A DNA stretch of 5,908 nucleotides, from contig DKYL01000029.1 of assembly GCA_002493325.1 (NCBI GenBank), positions 8,523 through 14,430 of the forward strand, given 5' to 3'. Made by a program: the position numbers and the translations under genes. Under the pieces are notes generated by a model. The model searched no databases and was not told where the DNA came from. It saw only the letters and a program-made list of their open reading frames with translations. This DNA is from Ruminococcaceae bacterium UBA7101 (lineage in GTDB: Bacteria > Bacillota > Clostridia > Oscillospirales > Acutalibacteraceae). This document shows positions 1-5,908 of the stretch, piece after piece (within the stretch, counting starts at the first letter, position 1; every line of letters starts with the position of its first letter).

Positions 1-2790
1 ATTGAATTTAACTGGCCGCAGCATCACAGACCTTCAACCTTCAGCCCTGTTGATTATGCAATCAATGAAAATTCTGACGGCTCTGTTACTGCTTATGTGG
101 GCGAAACAGATATTATGTACGGCACAAAGGGGATGGCTGCAATTACCCTTTATCCCGATAAAGCTTATATTGAAATCAAAGGACAGCTTTACAACCCAAC
201 GGATTATCCGCAGACCTTTTTGTGGTGGGCAAATCCTGCTGTTGCTGTAAATGATAACACCTTTTCCGTGTTTCCGCCTGATGTGAATGCGGTTTATGAC
301 CACGGAAAAAGAGATGTTTCCACCTTTCCGATTGCAACAGGTGAATATTATAAATATGATTATTCGGCAGGTGTGGATATTTCACGCTATAAGAATATAA
401 AGGTTCCGACCTCCTATATGGCAGCACATTCTGATTTTGATTTCATTGGTAATTTTGATGAGGGCAGGGATGCAGGACTTTTACATATTGCAGACCATCA
501 TATTTCACCCGGTAAAAAGCAGTGGACATGGGGGTGCGGTGATTTCGGCAGAATGTGGGATAAAAATCTTACGGATGAGGACGGACCGTATATAGAGCTG
601 ATGACAGGTGTGTTCACCGATAATCAGCCAGATTTCACTTGGCTCAAGCCCCAGGAGGAAAAGACTTTTACACAATACTTTATGCCGTATAAAACAGTCG
701 GCAGAGTGTCCGATGCAACAAAGAATGCCATAATCGGTGTTGATAAAAATACGATTAAGGTTTATGCAACAAGCACTTATGAAAATGCTGTGATTAAAGT
801 GCATGCAAACGGCAAAGAAATTTATTCAGAAACAGTAAATCTTTCACCCGATAAATGCTTTGTTGCTGCTGTTGATAATTTGAACGACTATGTAATAACC
901 GTATCTGACGAAAAAGGCAGAGTGCTTTGCAGCTGCAAGGAATATCTTAAAACCGAACAGCCTGTGCCTGAGCCTGCAAAAGCTCTTGATAAGCCTGAAA
1001 ATATAAGCTTCCTTGAAGAATTATATCTTGCAGGTCAGCATCTTGAGCAATACCGCCATGCAACCTATCATCCTGCTGACTATTATCTTGAGGGTTTGAA
1101 AAGAGATAAAACCGATATCCGTCTGAATAATGCTTACGGCTTGCTTTTGTTAAGAAACGGACAAATCAGGGAAAGCCTTGATTATTTTAAACAGGCTGTT
1201 GAAAAGCAGACTTGGAGAAATCCAAATCCTTATAATGGCGAGTGCTATTATAATCTCGGTATTGCCTATGAGCTTTTGGGAGAGTATGAAAAAGCGTATG
1301 ATGCATTTTATAAATCAACATGGAGTGCAGAAACGCAATCACAGGGCTTTTATCATCTTGCCTGTCTTTCTGTAAAAAATAAGGAGTATTCAAAGGCACT
1401 TGAATTTATAAATAATTCTCTGATAAGAAATAATCATAATATGAAAGCAAGAGTGCTGAAAGCCGAGCTTATGCACTTGCTTGATCTGAATAATGCAGAC
1501 TTTCTTCAGGAAAGCTATGGAATAGATAAGCTGTCAGCCGGAATACTCTATCTGCTTGATAAGCCACTTGGAAAAACTGTAAATTATCTTAAATTATCTC
1601 TTGATTATATGCAGTATGGGTTCTATGAAAAAGCAGTTGCAGTATTGAATAGCTGTAAAGACAATAATCCGCTTTTAGAGTATTATAAGGGTTATGCAGA
1701 ATATAATGTGGGTAATGTTGATAAAGCAGAAGAATGTTATCAGAAGGCAGAAGCAATGAACAGTGCTTATGTATTTCCAAATACAGTTGAGGAAATGCTT
1801 ATACTTGAAAATGCTGTTTGTGTGTTGGGCAGTGCACCGATGGCAAGCTATTATCTTGGTAATCTGCTCTATGATAAAAAGCAGTATGAAAGAGCTTGCG
1901 AATACTGGGAAAAAGCAACGCAGTTAAAACTCGATTTTCCAATGCCTTACCGTAATCTTTCCATTGCTTACTATAACAAAGAGCGTAATACGGAAAAAGC
2001 ATTAAACGCAATCAAAAAAGCCTGTACGCTGGAGCCTGAAAACAGCAGATTTTTGCTTGAGCTTGATCAGCTTTCTGCCAAAGCAGGTATATCTGCAGAA
2101 GAAAGGCTTAAAGCTCTTGAACAGAATAAAAAGCTTCTTGAAGAGCGTGATGTGCTTTATCTTGCTTATATCACATTGCTTAATTTAAACGGAAGATACA
2201 GCGAGGCTCTTTTCTGCCTGAAAAATCATACCTTCCATCCTTGGGAGGGCGGTGAAGGCAAGGTTTCGGGTGAGTACAAAACTGCACTTTTTGCTCTTGC
2301 TGAAAAAGAAATGACAGATGGCAATTATGAAAAGGCAATAGAGCTTTGTAAAAAAACACTTACTTATCCTGACAATCTCGGTGAGGGTAAGCTGGAAAAC
2401 GTGCCTGACAATAAAGCCTATTATTTAATAGGTAAATGCTTTGGGGCACTTGGAAATACAGTGGAGTCAAAAAAATATTTTGAGCTTGCTGCAACAGGAA
2501 GCAGTATTCCTGCTCCTGTCAGGTATTATAATGACCAGCCGAGTGATTATATTTATTATCAGGGGCTTGCCCTTTATGAGCTTGGTGAGATTAAAAATGC
2601 AGAAAATTCATTTTATCAGCTTATTGCCTTTGGTGAAAAGCATATTGCAGATAAAATTGATTATGATTTCTTTGCAGTATCTATGCCTGAGCTTGAAGTG
2701 TATCAGGATGATATTCAAAAACGAAATGATGATTATTGCAGGTATTTAATATATCTCGGCAAAAAAGGTTTTGAGGAGATAAATCAGTGA
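1..2790 (+). CDS. DUF5107 domain and tetratricopeptide-repeat protein, 5' end missing
   Basis: The reading frame is open from the first base, and 929 codons are present before TGA. A GTG at 97 is not the real start, because conserved family sequence (IEFNWPQHHRPSTFSPVDY) lies upstream of it. Codons 1 to about 310 match from memory the DUF5107 domain, a beta-rich, galactose-mutarotase-like region. Landmarks are the HHRP motif at codons 8-11, MYGTKGM, LYPDKAYIEIKGQLYN, FLWWANPAVAVND, HGKRDVS, ADHHISPGKKQWTWGCGDFG (codons 164 onward) and GPYIELMTGV. From about codon 370 to 900 come TPR-like helical hairpins with the usual G-Y-A-A-P spacing, for example near bases 1114-1212, 1240-1323, 1339-1422, 1668-1764, 1840-1932, 1939-2037, 2410-2502 and 2548-2643. 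By comparison with remembered relatives, roughly 110-130 N-terminal residues lie outside the window. It overlaps the GH2 gene by 4 bases, so the two are almost certainly co-transcribed. The family is common near glycosidase genes. Its activity is not established to my knowledge; enzyme, sensor or scaffold are all possible. The visible part has no membrane segment, and any signal peptide would lie upstream. Confidence 0.88.
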   Translation: MEFNWPQHHRPSTFSPVDYAINENSDGSVTAYVGETDIMYGTKGMAAITLYPDKAYIEIKGQLYNPTDYPQTFLWWANPAVAVNDNTFSVFPPDVNAVYDHGKRDVSTFPIATGEYYKYDYSAGVDISRYKNIKVPTSYMAAHSDFDFIGNFDEGRDAGLLHIADHHISPGKKQWTWGCGDFGRMWDKNLTDEDGPYIELMTGVFTDNQPDFTWLKPQEEKTFTQYFMPYKTVGRVSDATKNAIIGVDKNTIKVYATSTYENAVIKVHANGKEIYSETVNLSPDKCFVAAVDNLNDYVITVSDEKGRVLCSCKEYLKTEQPVPEPAKALDKPENISFLEELYLAGQHLEQYRHATYHPADYYLEGLKRDKTDIRLNNAYGLLLLRNGQIRESLDYFKQAVEKQTWRNPNPYNGECYYNLGIAYELLGEYEKAYDAFYKSTWSAETQSQGFYHLACLSVKNKEYSKALEFINNSLIRNNHNMKARVLKAELMHLLDLNNADFLQESYGIDKLSAGILYLLDKPLGKTVNYLKLSLDYMQYGFYEKAVAVLNSCKDNNPLLEYYKGYAEYNVGNVDKAEECYQKAEAMNSAYVFPNTVEEMLILENAVCVLGSAPMASYYLGNLLYDKKQYERACEYWEKATQLKLDFPMPYRNLSIAYYNKERNTEKALNAIKKACTLEPENSRFLLELDQLSAKAGISAEERLKALEQNKKLLEERDVLYLAYITLLNLNGRYSEALFCLKNHTFHPWEGGEGKVSGEYKTALFALAEKEMTDGNYEKAIELCKKTLTYPDNLGEGKLENVPDNKAYYLIGKCFGALGNTVESKKYFELAATGSSIPAPVRYYNDQPSDYIYYQGLALYELGEIKNAENSFYQLIAFGEKHIADKIDYDFFAVSMPELEVYQDDIQKRNDDYCRYLIYLGKKGFEEINQ
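2773..2778 (+). promoter_or_regulatory. Ribosome binding site of the GH2 gene, inside the upstream gene
   Basis: GAGGAG lies 8 bases before the GTG at 2787, within the last codons of the DUF5107-TPR gene. It supports the GTG start. The resulting GTGA overlap, where the stop TGA shares two bases with the start codon, suggests translational coupling of the two proteins. Confidence 0.75.
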
Positions 2791-4376
2791 AACAGATAAT
2801 TGACCTTAAAAATTGGAATTTTAAAATTGACAGTCTTCATTTTGAAAAGCAGGTTACACTGCCGCATACGTGGAATGTGGATGATAATATGCAGGTACAA
2901 TTATATCGTGGCAGGTCCGAATACAGTACAGAGGTTGAAATTGATTTGCTCAAAAATAAAACCGCCGTGCTTTATTTTGGATGTGCCTTTCATACAGCAG
3001 AGGTTTATGTTAACGGTGCTTTTGCAGGTGTTCACAAAGGTTCGGGTTATACGCCGTTTGAGTTTGATATTACGGCTTATCTGACTGAGGGCAAAAACAG
3101 TATTCTTGTTACAGTTGATAATTATAAGAATAATGAAATGCTGCCCCATGCTCTTGACTATGACTGGGCAGATGACGGAGGTCTGATACGAAATGTAACG
3201 CTTGCAATATGCGATAATAATGATTTGTTCGATATGAGCGTTACATATACTATTGAAAGTATGACTGATACGGTTTGCAGCGGTGTAATGGATATCGCTG
3301 TTCATTGTATTCCGCAGGCAGCTGAAATTGAAATTGTTGACTTTAAAACCAATGAAACGGTTATTCACAGGTCTGTATTTATTGACAGCGTCATTTCATT
3401 TCCCTTTGAAAATTTAAAGCTGTGGAATACAGAAAGCCCTAATCTTTATATCGTTAAAATCAAATCAGACAGTGATGAAATTTCAAAGCGTATCGGCTTC
3501 CGTACGATTGAGATTAAGGACACCAAGGTGCTTCTTAACGGTAAATCCATCTATATGAAAGGCTGTGAATGGATGCCGGGTTCGCATCCTGAATATGGTA
3601 TGGCAGAGCCTTTTGAGCACAGTGTAAAATGTCTTTCACAGCTTAAAAATGCAGGCTGTCTCTTCACACGCTTTCACTGGCAACAGGATACATCAATATT
3701 TGACTGGTGTGATGAAAACGGACTTCTTGTGCAGGAGGAGATTCCCTATTGGGGTCATCCGAAAAAGGCAACGCCGCTGCAGCTTGCAATAGCCAAAGAG
3801 CAGGCGGATGCGATGGTACATTATCATGCGCATCATCCGTCTATTATCTGCTGGGGTGTGGGTAATGAGCTCGGCGGCAGAACGAAGGAAACCATACAGT
3901 ATGTAAACACTATGTACGATTATTTTAAGTTCAAGGATCCTACACGGCTTGTGAACTATGTGTCCAACACACTGTCATTTAAAAAGTTTTTGGCAAAAGA
4001 TGATGCGGCTAAGCACGGAGATATTGCTATGTGGAATGAATATCTCGGTCTGTGGCAGCCCTGCAGTAATGTGAAAAAGACAATTCTTGAAACGCATAAA
4101 AGATGTGGCAATATGCCGTCAATGGTAACGGAATTCGGTCTGTGCGAACCGCATTTTAAAGGCGGAGATGAAAGACGAACAGAAATTCTTCTGCAAAGAA
4201 TACCGATTTACAAATCTCTTCCCAATATGGTCGGTTATGTCTGGTTTTCCCTCAATGATTACAGAACGCATTGCGGTGAGGCAGGCGAGGGTAAAATGAA
4301 ACAGCGTATTCACGGCTCAACGGATTTATATGCCGATGAAAAACCGTCCTACAAAGTATTTGCGGAAATTGAATAA
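2787..4376 (+). CDS. Compact glycoside hydrolase family 2 enzyme (beta-glycosidase)
   Basis: This is a retaining beta-glycosidase of family GH2, the family of beta-galactosidase, beta-glucuronidase and beta-mannosidase, with 529 residues. Domain order is a jelly-roll sugar-binding domain (about 1-140, with the typical opening LPHTWN and later VYVNGAFAGVHKGSGYTPFEFDIT), an Ig-like domain (about 150-240, ending in GFRTIEI at 237-243), then a TIM barrel to the C-terminus. The acid/base is very probably E361 in WGVGNELGG, and the nucleophile E449 in MVTEFGL. Their spacing of 88 resembles that of E. coli beta-glucuronidase. NEYLGLW (417-423) and VWFSLNDYR (485-493) fill further barrel positions. 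The protein ends right after the barrel, so the C-terminal domains of LacZ-type enzymes are absent. The Asn-x-Lys motif of glucuronidases is not seen; the equivalent tail reads HGSTDLYADEKPSY. The usual SHYP segment is replaced by TRFHWQQD (294-301). No signal peptide is present, so it is probably cytoplasmic. Family is confident, but substrate cannot be assigned. It is the last gene of its operon before the terminator. Confidence 0.93.
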   Translation: MKQIIDLKNWNFKIDSLHFEKQVTLPHTWNVDDNMQVQLYRGRSEYSTEVEIDLLKNKTAVLYFGCAFHTAEVYVNGAFAGVHKGSGYTPFEFDITAYLTEGKNSILVTVDNYKNNEMLPHALDYDWADDGGLIRNVTLAICDNNDLFDMSVTYTIESMTDTVCSGVMDIAVHCIPQAAEIEIVDFKTNETVIHRSVFIDSVISFPFENLKLWNTESPNLYIVKIKSDSDEISKRIGFRTIEIKDTKVLLNGKSIYMKGCEWMPGSHPEYGMAEPFEHSVKCLSQLKNAGCLFTRFHWQQDTSIFDWCDENGLLVQEEIPYWGHPKKATPLQLAIAKEQADAMVHYHAHHPSIICWGVGNELGGRTKETIQYVNTMYDYFKFKDPTRLVNYVSNTLSFKKFLAKDDAAKHGDIAMWNEYLGLWQPCSNVKKTILETHKRCGNMPSMVTEFGLCEPHFKGGDERRTEILLQRIPIYKSLPNMVGYVWFSLNDYRTHCGEAGEGKMKQRIHGSTDLYADEKPSYKVFAEIE

Positions 4377-4377
4377 T

Positions 4378-4415
4378 AAAAAATCACATTCGCTGTATAA
4401 CGAATGTGATTTTTT
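4378..4415. terminator. Bidirectional intrinsic terminator between convergent genes
   Basis: A perfect 15-bp stem (4378-4392 AAAAAATCACATTCG pairing with 4401-4415 CGAATGTGATTTTTT) encloses an 8-base loop, CTGTATAA. The A-run on the left and T-run on the right give a uridine tract to transcripts from either direction. It begins one base after the GH2 stop codon and ends two bases before the stop codon of the minus-strand gene, so it should end both transcripts. Confidence 0.93.
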
Positions 4416-4417
4416 AT

Positions 4418-5764
4418 TTACTCTAAAACAATAAGCAGTGCAGTTTTGGGCTTAATCAAAAGCTCCATTTTATGATTCAGTACTTGAATTTCCTTAATAA
4501 ATTTGTTGCCTTTTTCGGTTATCTGATATATTTTTGCTTTTGAAACATCATTCTCGAATATATCCCACTCTCTGAAATCGCCCTTGTTGCTGTATGCAAT
4601 ATACTGCTTTTCTTTATGTACAAATGGCAGCAGGAGAGTGTCACCGTCTTTTATAATTTTATTATTTCGGGTAATTTTTTCACCCTTTGCGTATGATATG
4701 ATATTATCACTGAATATGCATGAAAGATTATTCCTTTTGCCGTTAATGGCTAATCTTTTATGTGAATTGAGAAAATGACAGGGTACCTGATAGGTTGCAA
4801 ATCTGTGTATGAATTCTTCAGCCCAATTGTTATTATCCTTTTTAACAATATCCTCACCGTGCATATTGCCATAAAGAAGCTTGTTATATGCTTTTTCTCT
4901 GTATTCTCCGCCGCAGTAGATTTGAGGGGGTATGTCAACTAATTCCTGCGGTGTCAATCTGTAGCACCACCAGCTCAGCGGAATTAAGCCGACGGTATCA
5001 TGCGGATATTTACTGAAATGATCTCTCGGCAGACCGAATATAGGTTTGTTCGGCAGACTTTCACTTTCCTTATATGTAAATTCCGATGTTATGTCTATAC
5101 CCTTACTGTGTACATATTTTATCATTTCACGCCGTGCATCCTGCATTTCTTTAATGCTGATATAGGGCGCATAATTTTTATAGCACTGAAAATTATCCAC
5201 ATGAATTGTGCCTGCTGCGGCAACGAAGGGGAAGGTATCAACAAATCTGTCAAACATTTTTTTGAATAAACCTGATTCCCAGTAAGTCTTGTGGCAGGTT
5301 TTGTAGCACTTTCTGCCGTTATAATTTTCAATGGGGTCAATTTTTCCGTTTTTCTTTCTTATAAGTGCGTTTGCCTTAACAAATTCATTAAATGACGGTG
5401 CATTGTCATAAGCATCATTAAAATTAATGTGAACACTTATAACGGAATGATATTTTTTTGCTTCCTCAGCAAGCCATTTAAAGCTGTCATATGCGGTTTT
5501 ATCCTCAGGTCTTTTGAGCGCTTCATTCACCTCAAAAAAATCAGGATATTTATCATCGTGACCGAGATACTGCCATCCGACAAGATAATATATTTTTGTA
5601 ATTCCCTGCGTAATATTATCTATCTTCTTAATATACTCCAGTGCCTGAGCAAAGGTTAATTCAACATGGCTTTTATTCGGAATTTTCTTTTCGGGATATG
5701 CCATACCGAACTTCATAACCATACAGCTTGCGTAATCGTAATTGAATTTTAAAGGTGTTTTCAT
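4418..5764 (-). CDS. Compact GH101-like glycoside hydrolase (endo-alpha-N-acetylgalactosaminidase-like), probably cytoplasmic
   Basis: This 448-residue protein carries the signature of the GH101 TIM barrel. It has VGWQYLGHDD (62-71; GH101 enzymes have a GWQ-x2-GHD motif), an acidic-aromatic stretch YPDFFEVNEAL, the strand VHINFNDAY (111-119; HVNASETY in pneumococcal GH101), GTIHVDNF (185-192) and IDITSEFTYKE (223-233). By analogy with GH101, D190 is the likely nucleophile and E228 the likely acid/base. They lie 38 residues apart, against about 32-33 in characterised enzymes as I remember them. Residues about 345-448 are beta-rich, like the small beta domain behind many glycosidase barrels. 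Classical GH101 enzymes are very large secreted, wall-anchored proteins that release Gal-GalNAc from mucin-type O-glycans. This one has no signal peptide, carbohydrate-binding module or anchor. It may therefore be an intracellular relative acting on imported glycosides, and GH129-like activity is an alternative. The ATG at 5764 is chosen for its ribosome binding site six bases upstream. It is transcribed alone, convergent with the GH2 gene. The fold and family assignment is moderately sure; the substrate is inference. Confidence 0.75.
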   Translation of the reverse strand: MKTPLKFNYDYASCMVMKFGMAYPEKKIPNKSHVELTFAQALEYIKKIDNITQGITKIYYLVGWQYLGHDDKYPDFFEVNEALKRPEDKTAYDSFKWLAEEAKKYHSVISVHINFNDAYDNAPSFNEFVKANALIRKKNGKIDPIENYNGRKCYKTCHKTYWESGLFKKMFDRFVDTFPFVAAAGTIHVDNFQCYKNYAPYISIKEMQDARREMIKYVHSKGIDITSEFTYKESESLPNKPIFGLPRDHFSKYPHDTVGLIPLSWWCYRLTPQELVDIPPQIYCGGEYREKAYNKLLYGNMHGEDIVKKDNNNWAEEFIHRFATYQVPCHFLNSHKRLAINGKRNNLSCIFSDNIISYAKGEKITRNNKIIKDGDTLLLPFVHKEKQYIAYSNKGDFREWDIFENDVSKAKIYQITEKGNKFIKEIQVLNHKMELLIKPKTALLIVLE

Positions 5765-5770
5765 AAAATT

Positions 5771-5777
5771 CTCCTTT
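5771..5777 (-). promoter_or_regulatory. Ribosome binding site of the GH101-like gene
   Basis: On the minus strand AAAGGAG is followed by a 6-base spacer (AATTTT) and ATG. The strong match and ideal spacing fix the start at 5764 rather than at the internal methionines 16, 18 or 21. Confidence 0.88.
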
Positions 5778-5791
5778 CGGATTTATGCTTT

Positions 5792-5803
5792 TATGTTAAC
5801 ATA
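5792..5803. promoter_or_regulatory. Perfect 12-bp palindrome, possible operator
   Basis: TATGTTAACATA equals its own reverse complement. It lies 28 bases upstream of the GH101-like start codon and about 10 bases downstream of the predicted -10 box, so it would cover roughly +3 to +14 of the transcript, a classic position for a repressor. It lacks the central CG of typical LacI-family sites, and the A+T-rich setting makes chance palindromes more likely. The regulator, if any, is unknown. Confidence 0.35.
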
Positions 5804-5812
5804 TGGATTTCA

Positions 5813-5840
5813 TTTATACTTTAGATATTCTGCCTGAAAA
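5813..5840 (-). promoter_or_regulatory. Candidate sigma-A promoter of the GH101-like gene
   Basis: Reading the minus strand, TTTTCA (5840-5835, four of six matches to TTGACA) is followed by a 16-base spacer and TATAAA (5818-5813, five of six matches to TATAAT). Transcription would start near 5806, giving a leader of about 40 bases that includes the palindrome and the ribosome binding site. It is the best pair seen between the gene and the window edge, but such A+T-rich DNA yields near-matches easily. Confidence 0.45.
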
Positions 5841-5879
5841 TTTAGAAAAGCAATCATAAAAAATAGCAGTTTTTCTAAA
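5841..5879. repeat. Spaced inverted repeat upstream of the promoter
   Basis: TTTAGAAAA (5841-5849) and its exact reverse complement TTTTCTAAA (5871-5879) are separated by 21 bases, which puts the arm centres 30 bases apart, near three helical turns. The repeat sits immediately upstream of the predicted -35 box, where an activator could bind. A third TTTAGA occurs at 5820-5825, exactly 21 bases from the first arm in the same orientation. The arms are A+T-rich, so chance cannot be excluded. Confidence 0.35.
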
Positions 5880-5908
5880 CTATACAGCATATTTTCTTAA
5901 TTATTTTA

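Noticed and set aside
505..804. 99-codon minus-strand frame inside the DUF5107 domain
   Set aside because: It is antisense to highly conserved coding sequence, and its composition is typical of a reverse-frame shadow.
1114..2643. Recurrent Ala/Leu/Tyr-rich blocks as a possible DNA repeat or recent duplication
   Set aside because: The similarity is at the level of TPR helices only; the nucleotide sequences of the units differ strongly, so this is an old protein repeat and not a DNA repeat.
97..2790. GTG at base 97 as the start of the DUF5107-TPR gene
   Set aside because: The frame is open to base 1 and the upstream codons encode conserved family sequence (IEFNWPQHHRP), so the gene begins outside the window.
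2901..3368. 155-codon open frame on the minus strand inside the GH2 gene
   Set aside because: It lies wholly antisense to conserved GH2 sequence, and its translation is Ile/Asn/Cys-rich with no recognisable domain. It is a shadow frame.
4239..4376. Glucuronidase assignment for the GH2 enzyme
   Set aside because: The TEFG nucleophile and overall length recall beta-glucuronidases, but the Asn-x-Lys motif that recognises the carboxylate is not visible near the C-terminus, so no substrate-specific name or symbol was given.
5000..5269. 89-codon plus-strand frame opposite the GH101-like gene
   Set aside because: It overlaps the GH101 core motifs on the other strand and its Phe/Cys/Ile-rich product resembles nothing. 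The apparent hydrophobicity comes from reading antisense.

Overview
The window is A+T-rich, densely coding bacterial DNA. It has Shine-Dalgarno-led genes, a GTG start, a GTGA stop/start overlap and a simple hairpin terminator with A/T flanks. Together with the protein families present, this suggests a gut-type Firmicute (Clostridia, Oscillospiraceae/Lachnospiraceae-like) and part of a carbohydrate-utilisation locus. The taxonomy is inferred from style and gene content, because there is no rRNA or other marker gene.

Layout: (1) Bases 1-2790, plus strand, are the 3' part of a large gene that is already open at base 1. It encodes a DUF5107-type beta-rich domain followed by a long array of tetratricopeptide repeats. 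(2) Bases 2787-4376, plus strand, overlap that gene by 4 bases (GTGA) and encode a compact 529-residue glycoside hydrolase of family 2 with both catalytic glutamates recognisable. (3) Bases 4378-4415 are a perfect 15-bp stem with A-tract and T-tract flanks, a shared bidirectional terminator between convergent genes. (4) Bases 4418-5764, minus strand, encode a 448-residue protein with the motif set of the GH101 (endo-alpha-N-acetylgalactosaminidase-like) TIM barrel, but without the signal peptide and accessory domains of classical GH101 enzymes. (5) Bases 5765-5908 are the upstream region of that gene. It holds a strong ribosome binding site, a plausible sigma-A promoter, a perfect 12-bp palindrome just after the predicted transcription start, and a widely spaced inverted repeat upstream of the -35.

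Working together: the GH2 and GH101-like proteins start directly with mature-type sequence and carry no export signal, so both probably act in the cytoplasm on imported oligosaccharides or glycosides. DUF5107-TPR proteins recur beside glycosidases, and their biochemical role is not known to me. A working idea is an intracellular unit in which the GH101-like enzyme cleaves an alpha-linked glycan, the GH2 enzyme cleaves a beta-linked sugar, and the DUF5107-TPR protein acts on, senses or scaffolds the products. No transporter or regulator gene is visible here, so the substrate remains open.
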